A stretch of DNA of 64,000 bases from Sclerotinia nivalis (lineage: Eukaryota; Ascomycota; Leotiomycetes; Helotiales; Sclerotiniaceae): positions 2,604,001 through 2,668,000 of the forward strand of contig JAPEIS010000004.1 in NCBI GenBank assembly GCA_029531795.1. Reading direction: 5' to 3'. The translations under genes and the position numbers were made by a program. The notes under the pieces were generated by a model. It did not search any database, was not told the DNA's origin, and worked only from the letters and a program-made list of their open reading frames with translations. Within the stretch, counting starts at the first letter, position 1. Every line of letters starts with the position of its first letter. Of this stretch, positions 11,125 through 22,318 are shown piece after piece.

Positions 11125-14100
11125 TTAATCCAGGTTTGCCAAACTTTGTTTGGGATCATCTTTGAAAGTCGTCACCTCTGTTGTCAGATGGTAGAGATAG
11201 ATGGCTAACTTGTAAATTCCAGGGATCTCCTCCAAACGGTTGATATGTACGGCCAAAGCCTCATGAACGGGTCGACCGGTACGGTGGCATAAACATGCAA
11301 ACAAGGCGTGTGATTTTTCACAGGTGTTTGGGTTGCAACCAAGGTGGGCTTTGAGGCACCGCTCAGTAAACTTACATCTACATGTTCTATGTAGGCAGAT
11401 TCTGCCAAGCATAACGAGCGGACAAGTTGAACCTCTGGCATCGGAAAGCTCAAAGTATTGTGCGTAGAGGGACTCAGCGTATGCGCGTCGGTCATCTGTG
11501 TTCATTTCTGCAAAGCTAGGTATGAGGGGAAGTCTATAGTGATCCAAAACACTAATGGGTTCTCTCTTGAGCTGGAGAACTGGGGGAGGGACGACTGGTG
11601 GAAACGCGAGGCGCTCTTTGGAGGTTGTATCTTTTTTTTTGGATGTTGAGCCTCATCAGCAGACGGTTCGAATTGGAAAAGACGATCGATTTGGAAACGC
11701 TAATAATTGTTAGATCGATAATCATGTTTGTTATAGAAAGAATATGAATGTGACTTACCTCAGTACCTTCGTGAAGAAGCGGTGTTTGAGACCATGGAAT
11801 GACAACTTCATCTCCCTTTGCGGATTTGACTATACGATCCCTAGGTTTTGTAGGTACATACTTGAGAGAGAGATTTTCGTGATATTCCATAAGGGCGCCA
11901 TTGTATCGACATATAAGGCACTGTGGGGTAGTACCTTGTTTTCCTTTTTTAGAGGCTTTAACGAAAGCAAAAAGAGAAGGGAGAAACATCTTACAATCGT
12001 CACATCTGGTTAGGTGTCCGGGAACAGTGTGAACTCTAGTTATGCCGGTAAGTCTGCGAAACCAATTTTCGAACGCTGTCTGATATTGACCATTGAGAGT
12101 GGAAGCCTTGTTGAGGAATTGGTTTTTCATTGTGCTACCAGGGGTAGGATCGAGGTCGGTTCGGTTTACGTTGACATCTTTGGCAAGATCAAGTAACTCG
12201 AGGGGAATGCCCAATTGGAAGACGATGTTAGCTTCAACGTCAGCGAACACATTTTCATCCTCATAGTGGATGGAAGCTCCGGACGTGCATCTTTGTTTGA
12301 TACTGTTCGCATCGATCAACCTTGCATGTACCATCAAAGGCAATCGACAATACAAAATCACAATGCTGAGATGATGGAGTTTGTTTGTAACTTCCCCTCC
12401 GAAACCAATTCCATGACCAAAGAAGAAAGAGTGGCTGATTTGTGGCAACGGACCAAGGCTTTCATAGTATGGTAAACCTTCTAGGACAAAATTGCGCCAG
12501 CTGAAGGACGAACAACGAAAGAGGATGATCTTACGTACTTTGAAGAGTAGATTGCCCCATTCAATGAGTAACTGAGCTGTAACCAACGGGGATGCATAGA
12601 AGATGATAGTACTAATATCTCCAGTTATGGATTGGATCTGCTTGATGAGGTGGGCCTTGGGCAGTTTCTCTATCATTGGTCAACAAAATGAATGTCTCAA
12701 TGAAGATGACCTTTGTCGATGTCTTGCCAGGTACCACTGGATCTTGTCCCCATGAAATGTGATCGGCAAGTTGATCTCTACACCAGAGAATGTATAGAGC
12801 ATATGGATCATTAACGTTTTGCAAGAGAGCATCTTTCATCTCCTGAGGGAGAATGTTTCCTTTTGAGAGGATGTCGATGAGGCCATTGTATGTGTAGGCT
12901 GGGGCGGCGGGTGGTTCGGACTGGACTTCTTCGTCATCGTTTGCATCGACAGAAGATTGAACCTGGATTCCTTCATCGTCCTTTGCAACAGGAGATTGAA
13001 CCTGGATTTCTTCACTATCCTTCGGAACAGAAGATTGAACTTTGAGTTCTTCACCATCCTTCGGAACAGAAGATTGAGACTGTATTCCTTCACCATCCTC
13101 TACAACAGAAGATTGAACCTGGATTCCTTCATCGTCCTTTGCAACAGAACATTGGACTTTTATTTCTCTGTTGTCTTTTGTATCGGCAGAAGATGGAGAT
13201 TTGAGTGTTTCACTGTCCCTCGCAGCAGAAGATACTTCTGGATTCCTATTTAGGGTATCAGGACGCTTGTCAATGGCATTTCTGAACTTTTCCTGCATTT
13301 TCTTTCTTGCCATAGCCTCGGGAGATACATAGGTTAGGTTTGCGTGCGCCATGAGAGAATTATTTTCAAATCTGCCAGTCTTTGGATTGCGTGTTATGAC
13401 CAAGCTGCTGAATTCAAAGTCACGGCGTTGGTTTGAGACTTTCTTGGGTGTATTGTCATGAGCTGCTACAAGGTCTGCAAACTTATGGGTATCCCAAATA
13501 GATTTTTTGCGAGGAGCAGATTCTTCTGGTGGAGACGTAGAGGAAAGATGGCTTGGGGGTGAGGCTTCTTCGACTTGGACAAAGGAATTCTAAAGGACAT
13601 TAACACTTCATGATTTCGTCAATGGAATTGATCTTGAACGTACCTGAGCATTTTTGTGTAAACTGGACTTAAGTTCAGGTGGCGAGGTTGAGGGTGAGGC
13701 ACCATGTAGGTCACTATAAGAATCTTGATGTTGGTTCTAGATAACATTAGGATGTGACAATTTCTGATGGTTAGATTCATCATGAACATACCTCAGATAC
13801 AGGCTTCGCAATAGACTGTGGTTGAGAGGGTAAAGTTTCCTGTAGGCCATCATCTGGATTTTGATCGTGCTTGTAATTCGCGTTAGAATGTAACACTTTG
13901 TGACGATTGAAGGTATTTGTTGACATACATCTATTTGACCTCCTAGGGTTTTGTTTCCTTCTTGGATGATAGGCTTCAACAAGAGGAAAAGTCTATCCAT
14001 TTCCGTCTGGAGTGGGGAACGGCTTTCTGCATGGCGAATAACGTCATCCACTGCTTTCAAGAGCTGAACGCTGATAGGCGACGTGGATCCCTTCTATCGC

Positions 14101-14188
14101 ATCCTCCGCGACAGTCTTCTCAAATCGGTGCCGTCGCGCGATCTGAAATAAAACTTACGGATGATTTGACAGTTTTCGCAGCTGTCTT
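11125..14188 (-). CDS. unknown multi-exon protein, frame broken at a T9 run
   Basis: Exons on the minus strand: 14159-14188 or longer, 13929-14093, 13792-13869, 13644-13736, 12735-13589, 11759-12667 and 11125-11699; introns of 65, 59, 55, 54, 67 and 59 nt, all phase 0. The 5' start is unresolved: the open frame reaches about 14437 without an ATG, and the first internal ATG is at 14000. The protein is polar and Ser/Pro-rich at first, carries six 13-residue repeats (GIQVQSSV-type), then a fold with CxxC pairs (RCDDCKMF, QCLICRYNG) and a Cys/His-rich end (CRCKFTERCLKAHLGCNP, then FACLCHR). In the last exon the frame is continuous only if the T9 run at 11632-11640 were one base longer, so this is either a sequencing error or a recent frameshift. 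I do not recognise the family. The zinc-like motifs suggest nucleic-acid or protein binding, weakly. Confidence 0.7.
12951..13184 (-). repeat. coding minisatellite, six 39-nt units
   Basis: Units start at 12951, 12990, 13029, 13068, 13107 and 13146, an exact 39-nt period inside the large exon of the unknown gene. Each codes for 13 residues of the kind V-x-K-D-x-E-x-I-Q-V-Q-S-S. Units differ by substitutions only, so the reading frame is preserved and copy number could vary between strains. Confidence 0.9.
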
Positions 14189-16481
14189 CTGCAGAAGATC
14201 GAAAAGAACGAAGAGAAAAGTTATGGTTACCACTTCATTCAATATACGAAGGGAATAAAGTTGGTCTCCTGTTGTCGTTGTTGTTGTTGTTTTTGTTGAA
14301 AGGAAAATTGGAATCAGGCTGGCGAGGAGAAGCAAAGTGATAAATTTGGCGACGACGTTAGCGGGAAATAAAGTGGTTAGATAATCACCCCATAAATAAA
14401 GCAAAAGTGAAATGTGAAGATGAGGAATATAGCACACAGAAAGGCAAAATATATACCTTTCACTTTACAAGTTTATGAACACAAAGTTTCCAAATATATC
14501 ATACCTATTGTATGATCTTCTTCAATGATCCAACAATAATCATATAAACGAAAAGATACCACAGCGCTGCCGAAGTGGTACAATCATATCAACATTATAT
14601 CACTTCCACCCTTCAAAGACTTGATAAATTTTCCATATACTATAGCAAATTATGAATATGAGGATTTCATCCCTGAAACTCCATTTTAATAAGAGAGAAA
14701 GGACATGGCCACTTGTACATATTCTTCGATACATTTGACAACTACGAAACACTCAAAACAACCTTCATGAAAGAGCATCTTGCTCATTGAAAGCCCGAAG
14801 AACACCATATCTCTTGCGCTTGCCAACTATAGCCTGAGATGAGGGGAAGCAGCCAGTGGCCCTTGTTCAAGGTGTGTAGAGATGTCTTTTGAAACTTCAA
14901 GGATCCATCTCGCACATACTAGTGATAAAGGACGCGCTATATATACCAGTTCTCATATTCGATGCGAAGCTTAACATTACCTCAGATATATTGTTCCAGT
15001 TGAGCAAGGACATTGAGTGCCACTGAAAGTTCTTGGTGCTCGAAGTAGTATTCTACTATCCAACCAAGAGGTCGCTGAGATAGAAGGTTCTCCCAACGAA
15101 GAGGATCCTACTCATTATATACGACTCCCTCATTTATATATGTCTCGCTTACTCAAAATAGTTTATCCACTGTCAGATTCTTGAATGGGTCCAGAATATT
15201 GATAAGTGCTGTGAAGGCAAGAAGTTTACCCACTGATGATTACGTAATCCCTTATCAGAACTAGCACTTCGTCTTTCCAATGATGATAAGAACTCCCACC
15301 CATCAACACCGAGACCGGCATTCTATTATGCCAATCAAATTTGCATCAGCATCAACCTTGAATGATGGAATGAATTGACTTCAAGTTTCCATTAGCTCAC
15401 AATGTGGCAGCTACTCTTTGCCTAGCATCGATACTTGGGATCTACCAGGTTCCCTATTATTGGCGCGATAACGACATTGTACTCCCACCACCACATCTGG
15501 TCCAACGACGAACTGATTATTATATTGACCAATTTTTGTGATTCCACTATTAGCGTGGAAGACTTCAATATCCTCGCAGACTGATTGAGTTTTTGAATAA
15601 GGATACGGCCAAGCTATGTACTGTCTTATCGTTCCGGGGTTTCCATGTGGCATGAGCCCATCAACCGGCCTTTTTTTTTTATATCGAAAAGGCACCATTG
15701 AGGTATATGCTTTCTGATTTGGATAAGATTGATTTGCTGAAGACAAATCATCTGGATGTTAACCCAAGCAGAATAAGTTCATCTCCAAGTCCCGGATTTG
15801 TCGCTTTCCCTTCCGCCCCCGATTTGGGTCCAAACGATCGTGCCTAAACCCACACAGTCGAAAAGCCTGGGTCAACCGGTGCAGCGGGCAGCAATGAGCG
15901 TATTGGTACTCCATGATGCTTGAAAGAGAATAAAGGTATCCCTACATCCAGCGTCATGGTTGCTTGATTCCTGCGCCGGAAAATTTAGGGACGGATCAGA
16001 TTCGATAGGCAAGGTTATTATTCGGCAGTTGAGTATGTTGTTGGCTTTCCCCTACCCACGACGGTTCTCCACTCCGCTAACCCCTAGGCTATCTACCTCC
16101 TCCGCCTAGACACACCACACCATATTATAATCCATGATCTTCCCTGATCATCGAGAACCAACCTCACGATTTATGTTGTGAGGCCTTTTTACTCTGACCA
16201 AGAGTCCTCTCGTATTGTGACGATTCTATTTAGATAATAAGCGCAAGCATGATTTGATAATTTTATTGGCATTGAAGACTAGTTCGATGGAGAAAAACCC
16301 TTGGTAACTCAGTTTGGTAATGATGCACTGAACTATTATTAAAATACTTGGCGCCAGTAGACCAAATTCTACCCGGTGAGATAGAAAGATATACAGGCGA
16401 TGAGTATAAAGGATCATGCTTCTCTTCTGTATTCGGTACTTCATCCTTCCGTATCCAGAAGAACATCATCTTCCGTTCATC
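14189..16481. other. gene-free spacer
   Basis: The promoter and unresolved 5' end of the unknown minus-strand gene occupy the left 300-500 bp. A (GTT)n-like stretch lies at 14272-14300. A 111-codon minus-strand frame at 15411-15746 has no recognisable feature and I do not call it. 16300-16481 is the asparaginase promoter. Confidence 0.5.
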
Positions 16482-17729
16482 ATGTTCTCACGTTTTCTTT
16501 CCGTCACTGCACTTGCAGCACTTTCCTCTGCTTCTCCAGTCGTTTACCCGCGCGATAACATTACAAATCCATTTGTTTTCACCAATCCCCATGGACTTAA
16601 TTTCACCCAGATGGATCCTGCTTTGCCAAATATCACTGTTTTCGCAACTGGTATGTTATTGCTTTGGCCATTTCTTCGGATAAAACTGTACTAATTAGGA
16701 GTTTAGGTGGTACCATCGCAGGCTCTAGCAGTAGTAACACAGCAACAACAGGATACACTGCCGGTACCGTGGGCATCTTAACCCTACTTGAGGCAGTCCC
16801 AGAAGTCCTCGATATTGCGAACGTCGCCGGGGTTCAGATCTCCAACGTCGGTAGTCAGGATATAACCTCAAGCATTCTCCTCGGCCTCTCAAAGCAAATT
16901 AACGAAGTAATTTGCGAAGACGATACCATGAGCGGTGCAGTCATCACTCACGGTACCGACACCCTAGAAGAATCCACCTTCTTCATGGACGCCACCGTCA
17001 ACTGCGGTAAACCCATTATCATCGTCGGATCCATGCGACCCTCCACGGCCATCTCAGCCGACGGTCCTTTCAATCTTCTCGAAGCCGTTTCTGTAGGTGT
17101 TAGTCCCGATGCGGTTGGCCGTGGAGCTATGGTCGTTTTAAATGATCGTATTGTTTCCGCATATTATGCTACCAAGACCAATGCAAATGCTATGGATACA
17201 TTCAAAGCGGTCGAGATGGGAAATTTGGGAGCACTCATTTCAAATACTCCTTATTTTTTCTACCCGCCTGTTGAGCCTACCGGAAAAATCGCATATGATA
17301 TCTCGAATGTGACGGAGATTCCTCGAGTGGATATTCTGTTCTCATATCAGGATATGCATAATGATACTCTCTATAATGCTGTTTCCAGCGGCGCCAAAGG
17401 CATTATCGTAAGTTCCCCCACTTCCTCTCATTCACCATAAACATCCCATCTAACCTACCATCAAGATTGCCGGTTCAGGAACAGGAAGCGTAAGTACATC
17501 TTTCGACCACGCCATCGAAGATGTAATCAACAGATTTAATATTCCCATTGTTCAAAGCACTCGAGTTCAAAATGGAGAAGTGCCCGAATTAGACAGTGAG
17601 ACAGCTGTGCGTATCGCATCTGGATATTTAAATCCTCAGAAATCCAGGGTTTTGCTTGGCATTTTGTTGGCATTGGAAAAGAATATTACTGAAATTAGGG
17701 ACGCTTTTTCGGGGAGTGTTGTTGCTTAA
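16482..17729 (+). CDS. secreted L-asparaginase (type II)
   Basis: Three exons (16482-16650, 16707-17407, 17466-17729) with introns of 56 nt (canonical TACTAAT branch site near 16688) and 58 nt give 377 aa, a normal length for the family. Residues 1-18 form a signal peptide (FLSVTALAALSSASP). The first nucleophile motif ATGGTIAG is rebuilt exactly across intron 1, with the nucleophile Thr at residue 56. The second motif HGTDTLEE holds Thr140-Asp141, and SMRPSTAISADGPFN follows as in the family. It hydrolyses L-asparagine to aspartate and ammonia outside the cell or in the secretory pathway, in nitrogen scavenging. The ATG at 16482 is chosen because it starts the signal peptide; an upstream in-frame extension lacks an ATG and would mask it. 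Glutaminase activity cannot be excluded. Confidence 0.95.
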
Positions 17730-18207
17730 TCTTCAGATAGATGAGGCCGGAAAAATAGATGTTTAATGATAATGTTATGACTTATGTATATTTGGGATTC
17801 TTTTGTTAATTGGTACAGTTCAGAATATGGACCCAAAAAGTTCATTCCATTAGTTTTGAGAACATAGTAAGTGCTCTTTGAACTAACAACATGATTGAGA
17901 TTAAACAGCTGATTCTCCACAAATGAGACGATAAACAAGGAAAGCAAAATCCATACAGCAAGCATCCAACACGAACCAAACAAATGCAAGAAGATTCCTA
18001 TCTAACACATAATTCCACTCTCATTCTCCGGCACAACCTCGCATATCTTCCTCTTTGAATTTTCCATTCCCGAATCCATACCACGCCCGTTCTCCCCCTC
18101 AAACTCAATCCACCACCTCTTTCTTACACATTGCCTCGCTTCTTTTCAACACCATCCACCTTCAAGTTTGCCCTCCGGAAACTGGCTAAATCACACGCGG
18201 CCTCTTA
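17730..18207. other. 3' flank of asparaginase
   Basis: No gene. 18000-18180 is C/T-rich on the plus strand. It could be the 3' flank of the minus-strand frame that follows. Confidence 0.5.
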
Positions 18208-18591
18208 TCAAGATGATCTAGTTGGCCATGTTGGTGATCGTGGTGCATGCTGCGCTCGATCATGAAGCATTCGATTATGTTCTCTTCCCTGACGATCAAG
18301 AGGCTCGAGTTCCGCACGAGCAAAGCCCCTACGGTCTCCAGCAGGATGATATATAGCACCCACGATCTTTTTATCGGGACCCGTAATACCCCTCATAAAT
18401 CCCACATCATTAGACCTATGCTCCGGCTCGAGCATCATTGCTCGTTCATGCGGTGCAACCGCTTGCTGTTCACGCGATGGTCGGCTGTAATCGAAAGATC
18501 GCTTATCGGGTGTGGTGACGGGATACTCGTATAAAGGGACTGGCCCCGTTCTACACTCAACTGCGTATTTCAGAAAGTAAGAGTCCAACAT
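18208..18591 (-). CDS. possible small hypothetical protein
   Basis: A 127-codon frame with an ATG at 18589-18591. The product is polar and charged (Arg/Glu/Pro-rich: YPVTTPDKRSFDYSRPSREQ, HNRMLHDRAQHAPRSP), with no membrane segment, signal peptide or known motif. It could be a single-exon gene or the last exon of a longer minus-strand gene whose 5' part I cannot trace. Codon composition is more balanced than in the flanking DNA, which is the only support; I do not recognise it. Confidence 0.3.
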   Translation of the reverse strand: MLDSYFLKYAVECRTGPVPLYEYPVTTPDKRSFDYSRPSREQQAVAPHERAMMLEPEHRSNDVGFMRGITGPDKKIVGAIYHPAGDRRGFARAELEPLDRQGREHNRMLHDRAQHAPRSPTWPTRSS

Positions 18592-19748
18592 GAACCTGGC
18601 AACAAGTCGGCGCCAACATCACAATAGCGATGCTATCCTCAGCGAGTCATCCAATTCCAACATCACTTTCTGATACCGTTATCTTAGAGGAGAAAGGTAC
18701 TCAAACAGCTGCTAACAATAGTTACTGGCCTGGCAAGTTATTCCTTTCCCTGTTGCGACTAATCTGGGACTCCAACTCATGTACCATGTGAAGGCCTCGC
18801 CCGTATTTTGCTTGATGAGTTGACACAGCAAACGCTTTAGACGCTTCCATGCCATAGTGTAACGGTATTTTCGAGAATAGCCCGCAAGAATTTAGAGAAA
18901 AGCTGAATTCATTAACTATTGGAAGCTGGACAGCAAGAATCAATCGCTTGACCCCCTTATTTTACCAATACCCCGGTACCGCTGAGTACTTTTACGATTT
19001 TGGAATGTGATGGAATACTTAAAAAGTATCAAGATCAAGGGCAGTGCGCAACATCCTGGTATCATTGTGATTCTTTGGTGAGAATTAATTGCATTTCAGC
19101 AATGGATTTATTTCCATCACAGTGATCGTATTTACCAAACTACCGGTACCGCCGTGTGACTACTGGTTGCATGAGCGGGGCAGCTGTTTATCTAGCGTTC
19201 CATTGATGAGAAACTTCTCATGCATGATTGGAGGGACGTCCAAGTATTTTGGCGTAATGTGGGTGGCATCGTACCAAAATGCCGGTACCGCTGTGCTTTC
19301 TTTTCGACTGTGCATTTAGTGTTGCTGGTTATTGGTCGCTTTCAGGGATTTGATGCCATGCTTTTTCACCTCGAGTTATACTCGCAAGAGGTAACGCCGT
19401 TCCCGCTCGGCTCAGGATGTAAATCTGTTGATACATATTTTGCAAATGATCCAGCTTTGGTAAGGGGAGAGATGATACATCGAAAATTAAGCGCTTGGAA
19501 TAGGACGAGGAAGATGCCTGTTTATTGCTCCAGCCACGCAATGATATGCAGGCGCCTGCATTTTATTATTATTTTGTCACCTCTATCATTCAGCCATTCG
19601 CTCAATAACCTGGTAAAGTGTATCTTATAAAAGTTACGATGTTCTCTTACTACCGCATATTCATCGATACGACACATTTATTAACGATTGTTCTGCAATT
19701 TATAGCAAATTACTTTATCACCATCAACGACTGAGTGTTTTTCTCGGC
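18592..19748. other. spacer with a thrice-repeated motif
   Basis: No exon-like frame. Contains three copies of a KpnI-type CCGGTACCG motif block, annotated separately. 19640-19748 is the promoter of the next gene. Confidence 0.5.
18963..19291 (+). repeat. three copies of a TACCAA...CCGGTACCGC block
   Basis: At 18963, 19133 and 19274 the sequence TACCAA, five or six bases, then CGGTACCGC(T/C)G occurs with little variation (about 24 matching positions). Spacing is 170 and 141 bp. The DNA between copies is not clearly similar, so this looks like a repeated site, or the best-conserved core of an old tandem duplication, not a simple microsatellite. Confidence 0.5.
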
Positions 19749-20842
19749 ATGACTTCTAGTACAGAGAACGCAAGCTTGACTGAAGCTGCTAGTATCGAAA
19801 TGCAGCAGCCATGGCTTACTTTCCTCACTGAACAAGCTTCGAAGCCACCCCACGAAAAAATGGTATCAGATGTTGTGAACATGTTAAAAGGCTTTCTTCT
19901 CTCTGACAGTGAGAATGCTGCTTTAGAAACTGCCAAGCAAATAGACAATTACACAGTCTTTGGTTCCCTTACAAGAAGGCATCTTAACTTTGTATTTCAA
20001 ACAATATACAATCTAGCGGCACTTATACCATACGAGGACCAGAAGCAGGAGATGTTGTTGCAGCTCATTGTTGAGCTTTTGAAAATGCCGCGGAGATCGT
20101 TCACGGGGCCGGATGGCAAGGTGAGTTCTCTCCATGAGCAATCAGCAAGGATTGAAATGGATCGGAAGGTTATATTGACATGATGAGTGGTAGATGGTCG
20201 ACGAAGGCCCTATTTACTATGATGTTCATATGGAACTCAAGCACGATATGTGGAATGCGAGACATGGTGCGCCGACCACCAATTTAATGTTCTTTGAGCT
20301 AATATGTTGCAGTGGATGAGCTCGATTTAGATTATAAAACTCAAGATGAATATATTCAGGCATGTATTGAGTGGATTAATCTCTCTAAATTCTATGCTCG
20401 CTGTATTTCGGAGGGTCTCGATGATCATGATGATAAGGCATGTAAATTCCCCGGTTATGATATTCCTGAATCTTTGGAGCCGCAATGCAAGTACATGCCC
20501 GGAATAGATACAGATTTCAGGGTTATGGTAGCCACGCAGTATATTATTATTGCTGGAGAAAAGATTCGGGAGGACGATATCAAATGGTGGGATGAGCATG
20601 CCCCGATCTGGGAAAAGAAATTGGAGCAATTGGAGAATAGTTATGAAAATGGGTTTCCGGAAGTCGTTCCTCGTTTTGAAACACCACCTGGAGAGAAAGA
20701 ACTCACTGGAACGGGAGATTTGGGTATGGATATCCTAGGATCTGTGAAGGATGCGAGGAAGAAGTTGAGGGAGTTGCGAGAGGGAGCTTCCGAGCAGGGG
20801 AGCAAGGAAACCGCCGACACCCTGGCTGGTAGTGAAAAATAA
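19749..20842 (+). CDS. DUF3632-like protein of unknown function
   Basis: Three exons (19749-20120, 20194-20266, 20313-20842) with introns of 73 and 46 nt give 324 aa. It has no signal peptide or membrane segment; it is acidic and Trp-rich in the middle (DMWNARH, EWINLSKFYARCISEG, KWWDEHAPIWEKKLEQLE), with a Lys/Arg/Glu helix near the C-terminus. The alternation of helices and the W-INL-x-FxAR motif remind me of the fungal DUF3632 family, which is expanded in plant-associated ascomycetes; this is a resemblance from memory, not a search result. Exon phases are consistent (0 then 1). The ATG at 19749 is the first in frame, with promoter-like DNA just upstream. Nothing in the neighbourhood suggests a role. 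Confidence 0.7.
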
Positions 20843-21428
20843 GCTGAGAAGAAGGATGAGTAACTCATCTGGGTTTGATTCAGTGTGTTAAATGAAGCGG
20901 GGATAATAAAGTCTGGAGTTCAATGCTTTTGCGAAGATTTGGAGAAACACTAGCGATGACTTTTCAAGCAATTTGATCTATTTACAGAAGCATTTATATG
21001 AACGGTCCAGTGACACCACATGGCTATATAGCAAGTTGATGACAGGAAAAAATTTTGCCACTCCCAAGGATTCACGCTATCTACTTGACTCCGAAAGGAT
21101 CTCACACTCTGTAAAGTGGTTGGAACTTCGACCAAATCAGTGCAGTCTGACTGATTTGGGCCCAGCAATAGACTATTTCCCAGGAAAATGCGTTCTGATA
21201 CTTAATTTACAGGCACTATAAAATATCCTACACTCCACTTCTTTGTTGCTCTTTCCCTACATAGCAGTCAGTTATTTCCTGTCTCCATAGTTACTTCCTC
21301 AAATCTTCTTCAAATAAGCGATTGCCATATCTTATAATCTCGCAACACCAAGATGCCATCTTCTTATCTCATCGTCCCAAGTTTTATCATCATATCATAC
21401 ATCAATAGTTAACATTCGAGCATCAGAT
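20843..21428. other. intergenic region and promoter
   Basis: No gene. 21230-21428 is C/T-rich on the plus strand and looks like the promoter/leader of the following gene. Confidence 0.5.
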
Positions 21429-22318
21429 ATGGACCAAGTACCATCACCAAGATATTGTTTCCAAACGCGCCCAATCCAATCCCGTGCCCACTTCGACAAC
21501 GCAGCCGAGCCCTACATCCCGGGCATCCCCACCATGAAAGCCCCCAGGAGCGGCGGTTGTGAAACGGTGGACAGATTCATTGACCGCTTTAACAAAAGCA
21601 GACAGCAATGGGAACGCAAAGTGCGAGAAGGGCATTACCATCATTACGTTCCCCCAATTACAAGGGAGAATATTGATGAAACTGATAATTTGCAACCACC
21701 AGTGAATGTGGATATTAAAAAGGTCATCAGACCGAGTGATCGGTGGATTGCAGAAAATCCTGTTGAAAATTTAGGGAGTATGGCAGAAGATTATGACTAT
21801 ATTAGGGCTGAGGTTTGTATGGTGTTTAACACGGCGGTTCATTCCTTTCCTTGGTTTCGAGTAACATAACATTTTTCTAACGATACGAAATCATAATAGG
21901 ATCTTAGTGCGGCTTTCATGAATGACCCTGTCAGTATTCCATTCATCAAATCTTCGATAACGACTGACTAACAAATATCATAGAATTCCGTAGCGAAATA
22001 TGTTATTGCCCACCGTCACGAGGATCCAGTCATGTACCTTCTTGTCGTAGGAACGCAATCTCTGAATCCTGTTGTAAAGACTAATGTCGTATTTCCCAGG
22101 AGTCACCACGAAACAATTCCGGCCAGCCACTGCCCCCAACCAATATGCCTCAGCCGAATATGCAGCCAGTTGCCGGTTCTTCTCGCCCTTCATTAGCTAC
22201 GCAAAATCAACCTCGAAATCTTCAAAGCCGTAACATACTCAACGACGATCCTAGCGTTCCCAATACATCTTTCTCGATTCCTTCTCCTGCAAACAGTAGC
22301 TCACATTCGCCTAGCTAA
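21429..22318 (+). CDS. unknown protein, family paralogous to the 53.4-kb gene
   Basis: Four exons (21429-21812, 21900-21929, 21984-22046, 22100-22318), introns of 87, 54 and 53 nt, all phase 0, give 231 aa. The last intron (donor GTAGGA, branch GACTAAT, acceptor CCCAG) is preferred to read-through because it opens a 72-codon tail. The N-terminal half has the pattern CFQTRP...AEPYIPG...KAPRSGG, CETVDRFIDRFNKSRQQWER and RPSDRWIAENPV. The gene at 53353 shares it as CFLTRP, RAPRG, GETVAALCNRFFRSRSDWES and DQAWIAADPI. The C-terminal tail is Pro/Asn/Ser-rich and probably disordered (PLPPTNMPQPNMQP). There is no signal peptide or membrane segment. I do not recognise the family; role unknown. Confidence 0.75.

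Noticed and set aside
12480..12540. A 38-nt intron in the unknown gene (donor GTACGT at 12537)
   Set aside because: It is shorter than any other intron here and would shift the frame, while read-through stays open.
15411..15746. 111-codon minus-strand open frame
   Set aside because: Isolated, no recognisable motif, and no splice partner; could be a lone exon but nothing supports it.
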